NCBI RefSeq assembly: GCF_001182785.1
Contig: NZ_CP012099.1
Coordinates: forward strand, 4,958,501-5,022,500
DNA length: 64,000 bases
Direction: 5' to 3'
Origin: Bacillus thuringiensis
Lineage (GTDB): Bacteria; Bacillota; Bacilli; Bacillales; Bacillaceae_G
Shown: in pieces, positions 18,038-27,335 of the stretch
How the letters are laid out: every line of letters begins with the position of its first letter
Position numbering within the stretch: position 1 is the first letter of the stretch
The notes under the pieces: generated by a model
Database searches by the model: none
Told to the model about the DNA's origin: nothing
The model's input: only the letters and a program-made list of their open reading frames with translations
Made by a program: the position numbers and the translations under genes

Positions 18038-20713
18038 ATGAAACGAATAGATCTCATTTTTAATGCAATACAAGAAGGCAATTATACAGAAGGTGTAACC
18101 GCGTCAGAACTCGCTACATTTCTGCAACTAGATCGCGCTAATGTAAGTAGCGACTTAAACAAACTTGTAAAAGATAAACGTTTATTAAAAACAAATACGC
18201 GTCCTGTTCGTTTTTATATCGAAACGAACACTTCGTTGGAAACGCATTCAAAAGAAGTAACTTCATTAGATACATTTGCAATTGAAAATACGAGCCTTAA
18301 AATCGCAATTGAAAAAGCGAAAGCTTCTATTCTCTACCCTCCAAACGGTATGCATACTTTACTACTAGGAGAAACAGGGGTCGGAAAGTCTATGTTTGCT
18401 TCTTTAATGCACGAATATGCAATTGAAGTTGAACAGCTTCCCAAAAATGCACCATTTATTGTCTTTAACTGTGCTGATTACGCAAACAATCCACAACTAC
18501 TACTCGGACAGTTATTTGGGATTAAAAAAGGGGCTTACACAGGTGCGAGTGATCAAAAAGGATTAATTGAAAAAGCTCATGAAGGGATTCTTTTCTTAGA
18601 TGAAGTACATCGTCTGCCTCCAGAGGGACAAGAAATGCTCTTCACCTTTATTGACCGCGGAGTATACCGCCGCCTTGGAGAAACAGAAAACGAACGTAAA
18701 GCACAAGTATTAATCATTACTGCAACAACAGAAGAACCAAATTCATTTTTATTAAAAACATTTACAAGACGTATACCGATGACTGTTACGCTGCCACCAC
18801 TTCGTGAGCGTACACATAAAGAGCGCTTTGCTTTACTACAGCTATTTTTCACAAATGAAGCAATTCGTCTGCGAAAAGAAATTCATGTTAGCCCAAATGC
18901 AATGCGTGCTTTCGTCTTTTATAATTGTCCCAATAACATCGGTCAATTAAAAACGGATGTACAAATCGCCTGTGCGAAAGCCTATTCTGACTTCGTGACA
19001 AAGAAACGTGATTCTGTCTATGTTTCAAGTACAGACTTACCTTGGTATATGAAAGAAGGGCTGTTCATTGAAAGAAAGAGCCGTCACTTATACCAAATAC
19101 CAAATGAAACATTTGTATTTACAGGTGATGAAGGTTGGAGTAATCATAAAACAGAAGATGAAAAACGCTCTTCTATTTATGATTATATTGATTATAAATA
19201 CGAAGAACTTCAAGCACGTGGTATTGAAGAGGAAGAATTAGAATTACTAATAGAAAATGATGTTCAAAGCTTTTTCGTACAATATTTTAACCAAATATCA
19301 AAAAAAACAAGCCATGAAAATGTTTTTAAAATTGTGGATCGTAATATCGTTTCCGTATGTGAAAAAATAGCGGAACTTGCTGAAAAGCATTTATCTAAGA
19401 CATTTGATGAAAAAGTATTTCTCGCTTTAAGCTTACATGTACAGACAACTCTACAACGTTTACAAAGTGGAAAACAAATACATCACCCGCAATTAAATCA
19501 AATTCGTACGAAATATAAAGAAGCCTTTTCCGTCGCTATGCAAGGCATTCAACTACTGGAAGAAGAATTACAAATAACAATGCCTATTGATGAAGCTGGC
19601 TTTTTAACAATGTTCTTCGTTGTTGATCCAATTCCTGCCTCACAAACAGAAGTAAAAGTATTAATATTAGCACACGGTAATGGCATCGCAACTGAAATGG
19701 CAAACGTTGCAAACGAACTTCTCGGCATTGAGGAAGTAACCGGTATTGATATGCCGTTACACGAATCACCGAAAGATTTCTTAGAGCGTGTAAAAGTGTA
19801 TATGAAAACACTACAAAATGTAAATGGGCTTCTCTTACTTGTTGATATGGGGTCACTTGCTTATATCGGTGACATATTAGAAACGGAGTTCAAAATTCCT
19901 GTACGTGTTCTCTCGATGACGAGCACACCACATGCACTAGAAGCAGCTCGAAAAGCTCAGCTCGGTTATTCATTAGATGCGCTATATGAAACAGTAAAAA
20001 ATTTAACACCGTTTTACTTAAACGTACAAGAAGAAAAGAAAAAACCTCTCTCTCCAATGAAATCTGTTATTTTAACAGCTTGTTTAACTGGTGAAGGAAG
20101 TGCTTTAGCTATTCAAAAAATGTTAGAGAACTATTTACGATTTGATAAAGACTTAATTGAAATTATTCCGATTAGTATCGTCCATGAAAAAGATTTAACG
20201 AAAATGATCGAGAACATAAAAAAAGAGCGTAACATCATTTGTATCGTCACGAATTTCGATGTGCAAGTACCATGCTTAACATATCATTTCCAAGACATCG
20301 TAAACTACACAGCAATTCAGCCCATTCAAGAATTAATTACGTATGAAGAAACATATGCAAAAATGGCGGATATTCTTGAACAACAAATGCAGCGTAACGA
20401 TGGGGCATTACTGATCAAAACAATTCGTTACGCATTAAATACAATCCAAGAATTAATTTCCTTACAGCTAACTCCTGATAGCTTAATGGGTGTTATTCTG
20501 CATATGAGCTGTATGGTTGACCGTCTTCAAAAAGGAGAAAGCCTTCTTCCTCATCCTGATAAAGAGAAAAGAAGACAAGATGAATACTGGATGTATATGA
20601 AAGTAAAAAAAGCATTGCAACCAATTGAAAATACATTTGAAATACAAATACCAGATGACGAAGTATTTTACGTTATGGACTTCTTTATTAAAAATCAACC
20701 TGTGAAAAATTAA
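18038..20713 (+). CDS. LevR/CelR-type sigma-54-dependent transcriptional activator with PRD domains
   Basis: Activator that uses ATP to open RNA polymerase-sigma-54 promoters and is tuned by PTS phosphorylation. Order over 891 residues: N-terminal helix-turn-helix (about 1-60), AAA+ domain with Walker A GETGVGKS (111-118), sigma-54 contact loop GAYTG (166-170, GAFTG in most family members) and Walker B ILFLDEVHR (185-193), PRD1 (about 440-545, with the LSLHVQ histidine), an EIIA-Man-like domain (about 553-680, with AHGNGIA), an EIIB-like stretch (about 690-780), and PRD2 at the C-terminus (VILHMSC). CGAGGTGA lies 6 nt before ATG. The nearby chb operon has a perfect sigma-54 promoter at 27003-27019, so this protein is its best candidate activator, though it is 6 kb away. 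Regulation of another operon is possible. Confidence 0.9.
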   Translation: MKRIDLIFNAIQEGNYTEGVTASELATFLQLDRANVSSDLNKLVKDKRLLKTNTRPVRFYIETNTSLETHSKEVTSLDTFAIENTSLKIAIEKAKASILYPPNGMHTLLLGETGVGKSMFASLMHEYAIEVEQLPKNAPFIVFNCADYANNPQLLLGQLFGIKKGAYTGASDQKGLIEKAHEGILFLDEVHRLPPEGQEMLFTFIDRGVYRRLGETENERKAQVLIITATTEEPNSFLLKTFTRRIPMTVTLPPLRERTHKERFALLQLFFTNEAIRLRKEIHVSPNAMRAFVFYNCPNNIGQLKTDVQIACAKAYSDFVTKKRDSVYVSSTDLPWYMKEGLFIERKSRHLYQIPNETFVFTGDEGWSNHKTEDEKRSSIYDYIDYKYEELQARGIEEEELELLIENDVQSFFVQYFNQISKKTSHENVFKIVDRNIVSVCEKIAELAEKHLSKTFDEKVFLALSLHVQTTLQRLQSGKQIHHPQLNQIRTKYKEAFSVAMQGIQLLEEELQITMPIDEAGFLTMFFVVDPIPASQTEVKVLILAHGNGIATEMANVANELLGIEEVTGIDMPLHESPKDFLERVKVYMKTLQNVNGLLLLVDMGSLAYIGDILETEFKIPVRVLSMTSTPHALEAARKAQLGYSLDALYETVKNLTPFYLNVQEEKKKPLSPMKSVILTACLTGEGSALAIQKMLENYLRFDKDLIEIIPISIVHEKDLTKMIENIKKERNIICIVTNFDVQVPCLTYHFQDIVNYTAIQPIQELITYEETYAKMADILEQQMQRNDGALLIKTIRYALNTIQELISLQLTPDSLMGVILHMSCMVDRLQKGESLLPHPDKEKRRQDEYWMYMKVKKALQPIENTFEIQIPDDEVFYVMDFFIKNQPVKN

Positions 20714-20727
20714 TCGAGGCAGTTTTT

Positions 20728-20842
20728 AAATATATCGACCGTCACGCAAGTTATATCAGCGATTATTGAAATATATCGGCGTAACTCAGATTATATCAGC
20801 GATTTTCAAAATATATCGATTTACCCACAATAATCGCTAAAA
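20728..20842 (+). repeat. Tandem ~40-bp repeat with ATATATCG / ATATCAGCGATT units
   Basis: Two and a half units (starts about 20728, 20769 and 20809). Each begins AAATATATCG and continues to TTATATCAGCGATT, with the last unit ending ATCGATTTACCCACA. A second locus with the same units, inverted, is at 41219-41276. It lies between a stop codon and a terminator. Confidence 0.75.
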
Positions 20843-20862
20843 CTAGCACCTTATATAATGAG

Positions 20863-20894
20863 AAAAGGCTGTTCCAACATATGGACAGCCTTTT
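20863..20894. terminator. Bidirectional terminator, sigma-54 activator / CHRD gene
   Basis: Stem AAAAGGCTGTtCC/GGaCAGCCTTTT with one mismatch and a loop of about 6 nt, A and T runs on both sides, between converging genes. Confidence 0.85.
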
Positions 20895-20897
20895 CCT

Positions 20898-21311
20898 CTA
20901 CTTCTTTACTTTTCTAACTCGCCCTCTTATTTCTCCTCTTTTTTGTGATTTCGTATGAACATTAACATATACATTTGCTTGAATAATTTCTTGAAGTAAA
21001 TGTACAAATGATTTCCCTTGTAAAGGTCCCTCAAAATCCTCCACATTCACTACACCAGTAATACTTCCCTCGTTCAAGCTAATCCCTTGCTCCAGTGGAC
21101 CATACAAATATAAAACAACAGGACCAATTTGAGTAGACTTTCCTAAATGAATTTGACACGATGTAACCTTTTCTATATTTTTTAGTATGACTCTGTAATG
21201 CAATTTCGTTAAATCATCACTAAAAATAAACTCTGCTACCCCAAAAGCTTCTGTATTTACAGGAGGCACTTCCCTCTTACCTGTTAACCTGGCAAAGAAA
21301 TGTGTTGTCAT
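20898..21311 (-). CDS. CHRD domain protein
   Basis: 137 residues that are almost entirely one CHRD (chordin) domain. It starts FxAxLTGKREVPPVNTEA and has the characteristic beta-strand pattern with CQIHLGKSTQIGPVVLYLY and the C-terminal VHTKSQKRGEIRGRV. The domain's role in bacteria is unknown. No signal peptide, membrane helix or anchor is visible, although many bacterial CHRD proteins are exported. AAGGAG lies 8 nt before ATG. It is a single gene with a bidirectional terminator, divergent from the chromate transporter. Confidence 0.85.
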   Translation of the reverse strand: MTTHFFARLTGKREVPPVNTEAFGVAEFIFSDDLTKLHYRVILKNIEKVTSCQIHLGKSTQIGPVVLYLYGPLEQGISLNEGSITGVVNVEDFEGPLQGKSFVHLLQEIIQANVYVNVHTKSQKRGEIRGRVRKVKK

Positions 21312-21462
21312 AAGGCATTCTCCTTATATAAATTTCCCAGCACTACTTCTACTACTTTATGGTTTAGACATAATCATTTATGACTTTTTCAATTTTAATT
21401 ACAAAGAAAAGATTCACAAAATCTTTACATTGAAATTGTTCCTTTAGATTTACAGTCTCTTG

Positions 21463-21468
21463 TATAAT
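21463..21468 (+). promoter_or_regulatory. -10 element (TATAAT) before chrA
   Basis: A perfect TATAAT overlaps the upstream ATG at 21467. That makes the ATG too close to the transcription start to be used and supports the TTG start at 21500. The -35 region is weak. Confidence 0.5.
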
Positions 21469-21499
21469 GCACATAGAAAAAACATTATGGGGGGTTCCA

Positions 21500-22681
21500 T
21501 TGAAAACTAACAAATACACTTTTCAAATATTATTAGAGATTTTTCTCGTCTCATTTAAATTAGGACTTACTTCATTCGGCGGTCCTGTCGCTCATCTTGG
21601 TTATTTCCACCACGAATACGTGCAAAAAAGAAAATGGATGGATGAAAAAAGTTATGGAGACTTAGTAGCACTGTGTCAATTCCTTCCTGGACCCGCTAGC
21701 AGTCAAGTCGGTATGGGAGTTGGATTATTAAGGGGCGGGCTTTTAGGAGCAATTACCTCTTGGATTGGTTTCACCCTTCCATCTGTTCTCGTTTTAGTCT
21801 TTTTTGCTTCATTCCTTACTCAATTCGAAATTGGAAGTACAGGATGGATTCATGGACTCAAACTTGTAGCAGTCGCAATTGTCGCTCATGCAATATGGGG
21901 AATGGCGCAAAAGTTAACTCCAGATCGCAACCGTGCGACGATTGCGATTGTAACTACCGCAATCGCCTTATTATGGCCAAGTAGCTGGACGCAAGTGATC
22001 CTCATTATAATATGTGGCTTTATCGGCTGGTTTTTATATCGCAACCAACCAATTAGCCAATCTCAGCATATAAAAGTACCTATTTCAAAAAAGATAGCAG
22101 TTTCTTGTCTCGTCTTATTCTTTGGACTATTACTACTGCTACCAATATTAAGACCGTTCTCTTATTACATCGCTTTATTTGATAGTTTCTATCGCTCTGG
22201 CGCACTTGTATTTGGAGGAGGACACGTCGTGCTGCCCCTTCTTGAAGGTGAGTTTGTACAAAACGGCATGATGACGAAAGAACAGTTCCTAGCTGGATAC
22301 GGATTAACACAAGCAGTACCAGGACCACTATTTACATTCGCCTCTTATATAGGAGCAGTGTTAAACGGGACGCTTGGGACAATACTCGCAACAATTGCGA
22401 TTTTCCTCCCTGCTTTCTTACTCGTTATTGGTGTTTTACCATTTTGGAACAGCGTGAGAAAAATATCATTCATACAAGGCGCACTACTTGGAGTCAATGC
22501 CGCTGTTGTCGGTATTTTAATTGCCGCTTTTTACGATCCCATTTGGACGAGTACAGTTATAAATGCTTCAGATTTCGTTTTCGCTTCGCTTCTTTTTTGC
22601 TTACTAGCTTTTTGGAAAACACCACCTTGGGTTATCGTTATACTGGGAGCATTTGGCGGATATGCTCTATCCATTTTATAA
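21500..22681 (+). CDS. chrA: Chromate transporter (CHR family, two-domain)
   Basis: Membrane protein of the CHR family, which exports chromate in several bacteria. Others of the family have no proven substrate. It is 393 residues with two homologous CHR halves (about 10-185 and 210-390). Each starts with the same pattern (SFKLGLTSFGGPVAHLG; RSGALVFGGGHVVLPLL) and contains a QxxPGP motif (QFLPGPASSQVG; QAVPGPLFTFASYIG). I start at TTG 21500, with GGGGGG 5 nt upstream. An ATG 33 nt earlier overlaps a TATAAT box and has no ribosome-binding site. A sulfate or oxyanion function is an alternative, since no chrB regulator is adjacent. Confidence 0.88.
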   Translation: MKTNKYTFQILLEIFLVSFKLGLTSFGGPVAHLGYFHHEYVQKRKWMDEKSYGDLVALCQFLPGPASSQVGMGVGLLRGGLLGAITSWIGFTLPSVLVLVFFASFLTQFEIGSTGWIHGLKLVAVAIVAHAIWGMAQKLTPDRNRATIAIVTTAIALLWPSSWTQVILIIICGFIGWFLYRNQPISQSQHIKVPISKKIAVSCLVLFFGLLLLLPILRPFSYYIALFDSFYRSGALVFGGGHVVLPLLEGEFVQNGMMTKEQFLAGYGLTQAVPGPLFTFASYIGAVLNGTLGTILATIAIFLPAFLLVIGVLPFWNSVRKISFIQGALLGVNAAVVGILIAAFYDPIWTSTVINASDFVFASLLFCLLAFWKTPPWVIVILGAFGGYALSIL

Positions 22682-22684
22682 ATA

Positions 22685-22716
22685 AAAAACGACGGCATGA
22701 TGTAGCCGTCGTTTTT
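22685..22716. terminator. Bidirectional terminator chrA / chbG
   Basis: Perfect stem AAAAACGACGGC/GCCGTCGTTTTT with an 8-nt loop between converging genes. Confidence 0.9.
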
Positions 22717-22719
22717 CTA

Positions 22720-23473
<754 letters not shown>

Positions 23474-23475
<2 letters not shown>

Positions 23476-24799
23476 ACTTCTCTACCTTTTTAAAGAACTG
23501 TGGAAGATACTCTTTATGTGCTTCCAACATTTCATCTAAAATTTGTTTTGCAACTTTATCTGATGGTACAAGTGGATTGATTGTCATAGCAAGCAGCGCC
23601 TTATGATAATCCCCTGTAACAGCAGCTTCAATTGTTGTGCGCTCGAATGATTTAATTTGTTGTACTAAACCGCGAACTGGTACTGGAAGATCTCCCACTG
23701 CAATTGGTTTTGGACCTTCTTTCGTAATAATACAGTTCACTTCAACAGCAGAATCATGTGGTAAGCTTGCAATTGTTCCGTTGTTTCGTGTATTAACAGG
23801 CTGGATATCACCTTTATTATTGTAAATAGACGTAATTAAACTACATGCTGCGTCACTATAATAAGCGCCGCCACGTTTTTCTAATTGTGGTGGTTTAATA
23901 TCTAAGTTCGGGTCTTTATATAACTCGAATAAATCATTTTCTAATTGTTTTACTACTTCTGCACGTGTACCTTTTTCAACAGAAGCTTCTTTTTCTTCTT
24001 CTAACATTTCACGTGTTTTGTAGTAGTAACGATGGTATGGACAAGGAATCGCACGAAGTCCTCGAATAAAGTCTGGTTCCCAGTTAAGCGCTGCGATATT
24101 TTCCATCGTAATTTGCTTTTCTGGATCTGTTACAAGCTCTAACACACGGTCCATTACACTTACGCCATCTAAGTATACATCTAGTCCGTATACCATATGA
24201 TTTAAACCTGCGAAATCAACGTGGACACGACTCGCATCTACTTCAAGTAATCTTGCAAGACCCATGCGGATTCCGATTGGAACGTTACATAGACCAACTA
24301 CTCTTTGAATATTTGTATAACGAAGAACTGCCTCTGTTACCATACCAGCTGGATTTGCAAAGTTAATTAACCATGCATTTGGACAGAGCTCTTCCATGTC
24401 TTTACAAATATCTAGAATAACAGGAATCGTTCTCAACGCTTTGAATAAACCACCAGGACCATTTGTTTCCTGACCGATTACATCATATTTTAACGGGATT
24501 GCTTCATCTTTTGCACGTGCTTCTAATAAACCAACACGAAGTTGTGTTGTTACGAAGTCAGCATCTTTTAATGCCTCACGGCGATCAAGTGTTAAATGTA
24601 TCTCAATTGGTAAACCTGATTTTTTCACCATACGTTTCGCTAAGTTACCAACGATTTCTAACTTTTCTTTTCCTGCCTCAATATCTACTAACCAAATTTC
24701 ACGAACAGGAAGCTCATCATAACGTTTAATAAATCCTTCAATTAACTCTGGTGTATAACTAGATCCACCGCCGATTGTAGCAATTTTAATTCCAGTCAT
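23474..24799 (-). CDS. celF: 6-phospho-beta-glucosidase, glycoside hydrolase family 4
   Basis: NAD- and metal-dependent hydrolase that splits the phosphorylated disaccharide delivered by the PTS (6-P-cellobiose or diacetylchitobiose-6-P). The 441 residues show the N-terminal NAD fold (IATIGGGSSYTPE), the NGPGG motif, NFANPAGM, the metal-ligand region VGLCNVPIG and the loop around NHMVYG, all typical of GH4. It lies 3 nt from the EIIA gene and is part of the operon. Whether the sugar is cellobiose or chitobiose is not decided by this protein alone. The chbG neighbour favours chitobiose. Confidence 0.94.
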
Positions 24800-24802
24800 G
24801 CT

Positions 24803-25126
24803 TTATTCCCCTTTCGCTTCTAACTTTTTATAAAGGTCAATAAACTCTGCTGCTAATTCTTTCACTGTAATCGCATTCATTAAATGATCTTGTGCGTGAA
24901 TTAAAAGAACACTAATCTCTGTTTTTTCTCCTCTTGCTTCTGATTGTATGAGCTCTGTTTGGAAATGATGCGCTTCATTAATCGCTTCTTTCGCCTTTGC
25001 CATTGCTTCATCAGCTTCTGCCATTTTCCCCTGTTTGGCAAATTGAAGTGCCTCCATCGCAAAGCTTCGTGCATTACCACTATTTAAAATTAATTGGAAT
25101 GGAATTTGTTCTGCTGTAGTCATCAT
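24803..25126 (-). CDS. chbA: PTS system EIIA component, lactose/cellobiose family
   Basis: Soluble phosphocarrier that passes phosphate from HPr to EIIB. It is 107 residues from ATG 25126, chosen for GAGGGCGG 5 nt upstream. The longer frame into 25183 lacks family homology. The three-helix bundle shows the LNSGNARS start, the HHFQTELIQ helix and the phosphorylated His in LLIHAQDHLMNA. It follows the EIIC gene after 182 nt containing a perfect hairpin (25266-25301). Confidence 0.93.
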   Translation of the reverse strand: MMTTAEQIPFQLILNSGNARSFAMEALQFAKQGKMAEADEAMAKAKEAINEAHHFQTELIQSEARGEKTEISVLLIHAQDHLMNAITVKELAAEFIDLYKKLEAKGE

Positions 25127-25265
25127 AATTACCGCCCTCTCTATAAGGTTCAACCGATTTAAATACCCCTTCAGTTTGAACATGTCTATTAAAGTATTAA
25201 TTTATTAATGATAGTTTAGTGTTCATATAGATGTTTTTCATCTTTTTGAACATGATATAAAGGTA

Positions 25266-25301
25266 ATTGTTCTCACAGACACCGTTGTCTGTGAGAACAA
25301 T
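25266..25301 (-). repeat. Perfect 16-bp inverted repeat in the chb operon
   Basis: ATTGTTCTCACAGACA, 4-nt loop CCGT, then TGTCTGTGAGAACAAT. It is between the EIIC and EIIA genes of one operon. No T run follows on the minus strand, so it is probably an mRNA-stabilising or processing structure rather than a terminator. Confidence 0.75.
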
Positions 25302-25308
25302 CTCTATG

Positions 25309-26616
25309 TTACATAGGTACAGAGTTGTTGTTTCCTTGCGCTGCTTCTTTTTCAGTACGAACAACTGAACGGTCACATAATACAACGAATGGATAATAGA
25401 TTACCATCGCAATTACAAAGTTGAATAACTGTAGAATTGCACCTGAAAGATGTCCACCTGTTACAAGATAACCACTAATAATTGGTGGTGTTGCCCATGG
25501 GATCATCGCAACTGTTTTTGGTACCCAGCCAATAGATATAGCTGTATAAGAAGTAATTACTAATACAATTGGTGTTATGATAAACGGTAAGAATAACACT
25601 GGATTTAAAATAATTGGTGTACCAAATATTACCGGTTCATTAATATTGAATGCACCTGGTCCAATTGATAAGCGAGATACACCGCGTAACTGTGCACTTT
25701 TTGCTACAAGTAATACCACTACCAAGAATGCTAATGTTGCACCAGAACCACCAAGATATACGAAAGTATCAAAGAATGGTTTTGTAATAATGTTTGGAAC
25801 ATCAAATGCAGATGTACCACCTTGGAATAACTTCATGTTTTTCTCTAATGCCGGTAAATATAATGGCTCAATAATACCACCAACGATATTTGGACCATGT
25901 AAGCCGAAGAACCAAAGAAGATGAACAAGGAGTACAATGACAATTGCACTTGGTAATGTCCCTGCTAAACTTTGTAGTGGTGATTGGATCGTATTAAAGA
26001 TAAATTCATGAACACTTGTACCAGCTAATTTCACTGCTAATTGAATACCTGCAACTACTGTTAAGATAACAAATGCTGGAACTATAGCTGCGAAAGATCT
26101 TAAAACTGCTGGTGGTACTCCATCAGGCATTTTAAAAGTAATGTTTCTTTGTACAAAGAAACGGAATACTTCAGTAACAAGGAGTGCCACGATAATTGCT
26201 ACAAATAACCCTTGTGCACCTGTCCAAGCTAAGTTCAATCCGCCTTCTTTCGGTGTTGTTGGCGTAAGAATAATTAACGCACCAAATGAAATAATACCTG
26301 CTGACAAACCATCAACGCCGTAAGATTTTGCTAAGTTATAACTTGTTGTAAATGCTATGATTAGTGCTAGAATCGCGAAAGAACCAGTCCACATTCCACC
26401 GCCGACTTGTTTCCACGTTTCACCAAACAAACCTTTCATGAAATCTTGGAAAGCTTCAGACGGAAAACCATTAATTAGTGATGCCAGTGCACCAACTAAA
26501 ATAAGTGGCATAACTGCAATAAATCCGTCACGGATCGCAGCTAAGTGACGTTGCGATCCGATTTTACCAGCGACAGGAACAATATATTTCTCCATAAATG
26601 CAATAAACTTTTGCAT
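25309..26616 (-). CDS. chbC: PTS system EIIC component, lactose/cellobiose family
   Basis: Membrane permease that brings in the beta-linked disaccharide while it is phosphorylated. The 435 residues contain about ten hydrophobic helices. The start (YIVPVAGKIGSQRHLAAIRDG) is typical of the Lac family, and the central FGLHGPNIVGGI, GGSGATLAF and FNINEPVIFG motifs form the sugar site. GGGGGG lies 7 nt before ATG. Gene order EIIB-EIIC-EIIA-hydrolase-deacetylase matches chb/cel operons. Confidence 0.95.
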   Translation of the reverse strand: MQKFIAFMEKYIVPVAGKIGSQRHLAAIRDGFIAVMPLILVGALASLINGFPSEAFQDFMKGLFGETWKQVGGGMWTGSFAILALIIAFTTSYNLAKSYGVDGLSAGIISFGALIILTPTTPKEGGLNLAWTGAQGLFVAIIVALLVTEVFRFFVQRNITFKMPDGVPPAVLRSFAAIVPAFVILTVVAGIQLAVKLAGTSVHEFIFNTIQSPLQSLAGTLPSAIVIVLLVHLLWFFGLHGPNIVGGIIEPLYLPALEKNMKLFQGGTSAFDVPNIITKPFFDTFVYLGGSGATLAFLVVVLLVAKSAQLRGVSRLSIGPGAFNINEPVIFGTPIILNPVLFLPFIITPIVLVITSYTAISIGWVPKTVAMIPWATPPIISGYLVTGGHLSGAILQLFNFVIAMVIYYPFVVLCDRSVVRTEKEAAQGNNNSVPM

Positions 26617-26632
26617 TTCGCTTCCCCCCTAA

Positions 26633-26935
26633 TTATTTTTTAAGTGTTAATGCGTGATCTAAAACTGCTTCTCCATTCATCATGCCGTAGTGCATTGGAT
26701 TAATAACATCGATTCCAACGTTTCTCTCATCAGCAAGCGTTTTCATTGAAGAAAGCATGTAACGAACTTGTGGTCCTAGTAATAACACATCTGCTTGATC
26801 GATATTCGTTTTTACTGCATCCCCAGATACAGCCCAAATCTTTCCTTCTAGACCGCGAGCTTTTGCAGCCGCTTCCATTTTTGTAACTAGTAAACTTGTA
26901 GACATCCCTGCTGAACAACATAATAAAATATTCAT
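26633..26935 (-). CDS. chbB: PTS system EIIB component, lactose/cellobiose family
   Basis: Cytoplasmic phosphocarrier (100 residues) that transfers phosphate from EIIA to the incoming sugar through the cysteine in the P-loop near the N-terminus ([11 protein letters not shown]). The second conserved motif [13 protein letters not shown] is also present. It is the first gene of the operon, 17 nt before chbC, with AAGGGGG upstream of ATG. The sigma-54 promoter lies about 70-85 nt upstream of the start codon. Confidence 0.95.
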   Translation of the reverse strand: MNILLCCSAGMSTSLLVTKMEAAAKARGLEGKIWAVSGDAVKTNIDQADVLLLGPQVRYMLSSMKTLADERNVGIDVINPMHYGMMNGEAVLDHALTLKK

Positions 26936-27002
26936 TTGAAAATCCCCCTTGTGTAGTATAAAAAATTTATGTTTATTTATTTTTCTTTACGCTATTTATT
27001 AA

Positions 27003-27019
27003 TGCAATTAGCGTGCCAA
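27003..27019 (-). promoter_or_regulatory. Sigma-54 (-24/-12) promoter of the chb operon
   Basis: On the minus strand TTGGCACGCTAATTGCA. It has the invariant GG and GC separated by exactly 10 nt and fits the consensus TTGGCAC-N5-TTGCA in full. It lies 68 nt before the chbB start codon. It fits with the LevR-type activator at 18038. Confidence 0.92.
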
Positions 27020-27064
27020 CTTTTTAAAACCACTAAAATCAGTGCTTTTTCGAGCATTTTCTTT

Positions 27065-27200
27065 GTGTGTTAACGCTTTCAATTAGTGTGTTACTCAAAA
27101 AACACACAGTGTGTTATAAAACAACACGCTTTTAACACATAACTGTATGAAAATAGATTAGTGTTTAGTTGTCTAGTTATGTTTAACATAAAAAAACACT
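27065..27200. promoter_or_regulatory. GTGTT/AACAC motif cluster, likely activator-binding UAS
   Basis: At least seven GTGTT or AACAC motifs in 135 bp, including the perfect palindrome AACACAC-A-GTGTGTT at 27101-27115. They sit about 50-180 bp upstream of the sigma-54 -24 box, the usual place for enhancer sites. Binding by the LevR-type protein is inference. Confidence 0.6.
27068..27082 (-). promoter_or_regulatory. CcpA cre site upstream of chb operon
   Basis: Minus strand TTGAAAGCGTTAACA matches WTGNAANCGNWNNCW at all fixed positions. Located inside the UAS, so CcpA could block activator binding when glucose is present. Confidence 0.65.
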
Positions 27201-27335
27201 AAAAAATTTTTTTATCGTAGAAATCTAGTAAAAAAACAACATACTCTTGAACACACTCTTCTATCTTTTGTCCAAGCAAACTCTACTAGATTACATAAAA
27301 TAGAATAAAATCACACACTTTGAAAGGAGATTCCT

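Larger units (their letters stand above)
26936..27335. other. Divergent control region, chb operon / speE-like gene
   Basis: 400 nt without a gene, dense in signals. Going away from chbB these are a sigma-54 promoter (27003-27019), a cre site (27068-27082) and a cluster of GTGTT/AACAC motifs (27065-27200). Near the speE-like gene an AT-rich ATAAAATAGAATAAAATC stretch (about 27296-27311) may be its promoter. Confidence 0.7.

Noticed and set aside
20728..20842. Tandem repeat considered as a CRISPR array
   Set aside because: Units directly abut, there are no unique spacers and no cas genes.
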